This document shows, one piece after another, positions 29,362 to 30,111 of a stretch of 30,111 bases of DNA (its first letter is position 1; each line of letters starts with the position of its first letter). The stretch is from an uncultured Collinsella sp. Its GTDB lineage: Bacteria; Actinomycetota; Coriobacteriia; Coriobacteriales; Coriobacteriaceae. The position numbers and the translations under genes are program-made. The stretch spans positions 1 through 30,111 of the forward strand of contig CAADSP010000057.1 in assembly GCA_900751755.1 (NCBI GenBank), written 5' to 3'. The notes below the pieces were generated by a model. It saw nothing but the letters and a program-made list of their open reading frames with translations, was not told where the DNA came from and made no database searches.

Positions 29362-30111
29362 TATGCATTCACGACCTTTCCGGTTTCGCGATCGAGTTTT
29401 TGCGAGACGACGCGGCTGACGCCGTCGGCTTGCATCGAGACGCCGTAGAGGACGTCAGCGTCCTCCATAGTACGGCGCTGATGCGAGATAACCAAGAGCT
29501 GCGTATCGGAACGCAAAACATCGAGCGCGCCGATGAGCTTGGACAGGTTGGCGTCATCGAGTGCCGCCTCGACCTCGTCCAGCACATAGAAGGGCACCGT
29601 ACGCGTGCGATACACGGCAAAGAGCAGGGCGAGCGCCGTCAGGCTCTTCTCGCCGCCCGACATGAGCATCATCTTGCTGATGCGCTTGCCGCGCGGCTGC
29701 GCCACGACCTCGATGCCCGTCTCGGCCGGATGCTCGGGGTCGGTCATCTCCAGATGCGCCTGGCCGCCCGGGAACAGCATAGCGAAGATCTCGCGGAAGT
29801 TCGCATCGACCTTCTCAAAGGTCACCAGGAAGGCTTTACGCATCTTGCGGTCGATGGCCACGGTGATCTTGGTGAGCGCCTTGCGTGCGCTCTCCAGATC
29901 GGCCAGCTGCTCCTCGATGTAATCGGCGCGGCGCTTGAGCTGCTCGTACTCCTCCATGGCAACCTGGTTCACAGGGCCCAGGTTGTTGATCTGGCGCACG
30001 AGCTGGTTGAGCTCGCGCTCGGCGGCATCGCGGTCGGTGGGCGCAGGAAGCATGAGCGCTTCCTCGAGCACCGTGGTGCCATCGGCGGGAAAGGGCTTGA
30101 TGGGGGCCCCA
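29361..30111 (-). CDS. smc: SMC chromosome-segregation ATPase, C-terminal part (partial)
   Basis: The visible 249 residues are the C-terminal end of SMC; the gene continues beyond the right edge. It shows the end of the coiled-coil arm (ELNQLVRQINNLGPVNQVA), then the head domain. That has the signature motif LMSGGEKSLTALALLFA and the Walker B region FYVLDEVEAALDDAN, followed by the D-loop and SHQRRTMEDADVLYGV. SMC with ScpA and ScpB compacts and segregates the chromosome; those genes are not in this window. It is the first gene here of the smc-ftsY-ffh operon. An internal GTG at 30071 is just Val in the coiled coil, not a start. Confidence 0.97.
   Translation of the reverse strand, partial: GAPIKPFPADGTTVLEEALMLPAPTDRDAAERELNQLVRQINNLGPVNQVAMEEYEQLKRRADYIEEQLADLESARKALTKITVAIDRKMRKAFLVTFEKVDANFREIFAMLFPGGQAHLEMTDPEHPAETGIEVVAQPRGKRISKMMLMSGGEKSLTALALLFAVYRTRTVPFYVLDEVEAALDDANLSKLIGALDVLRSDTQLLVISHQRRTMEDADVLYGVSMQADGVSRVVSQKLDRETGKVVNA

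Overview
The window is about 30 kb of ordinary chromosome from a GC-rich bacterium. The gene order (smc-ftsY-ffh, thyA-folA, lspA-rluD, alaS-ruvX), a SigB/SigF-type sigma factor and a T-box in front of ileS fit a Coriobacteriia member, most likely Collinsella or a near relative. That assignment is inferred from style and gene content, not from a marker gene. Nearly all genes lie on the minus strand. The plus-strand genes are a small membrane protein, a GldA-like dehydrogenase, cobO and a DUF134-NifX fusion.

Positions 1-5032 hold the start of a probable mltG, then ruvX and alaS as one operon, a small membrane protein gene, and an AI-2E-family permease. Positions 5029-6782 hold a compact general-stress-type cassette: a DUF948 membrane protein, a degenerate RsbW-like protein and a SigB-like sigma factor, with the permease translationally coupled behind it. 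Upstream are rarA, an HD-domain dNTPase, a short prepilin peptidase, a membrane GT2 glycosyltransferase, rluD and lspA.

Positions 13062-16767 hold ileS. Its leader is a complete T-box riboswitch with an AUC specifier, and its roughly 300-nt 3' region carries several hairpins, including a REP repeat and a 98-bp two-stem element. Then come a divergent GldA-like dehydrogenase, a DUF523 gene, ftsH with a near-consensus SigB-type promoter, and divergent cobO. Between cobO and a MATE exporter sits a RAYT (REP-associated tyrosine transposase) bounded by inverted REP repeats. It is also flanked by a 33-nt direct repeat that contains the 3' end of the MATE gene.

Positions 23459-30111 hold a SpoU-type rRNA methyltransferase, the thyA-folA pair, the DUF134-NifX metal-binding fusion with two matching palindromic operators and a strong internal start site, and the co-translational targeting operon smc-ftsY-ffh (smc truncated by the window edge). 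No tRNA, rRNA, CRISPR array or prophage is visible. The most interesting items are the fusion gene with its operators, the RAYT/REP locus, the 98-bp element, and the SigB cassette together with a matching promoter at ftsH.
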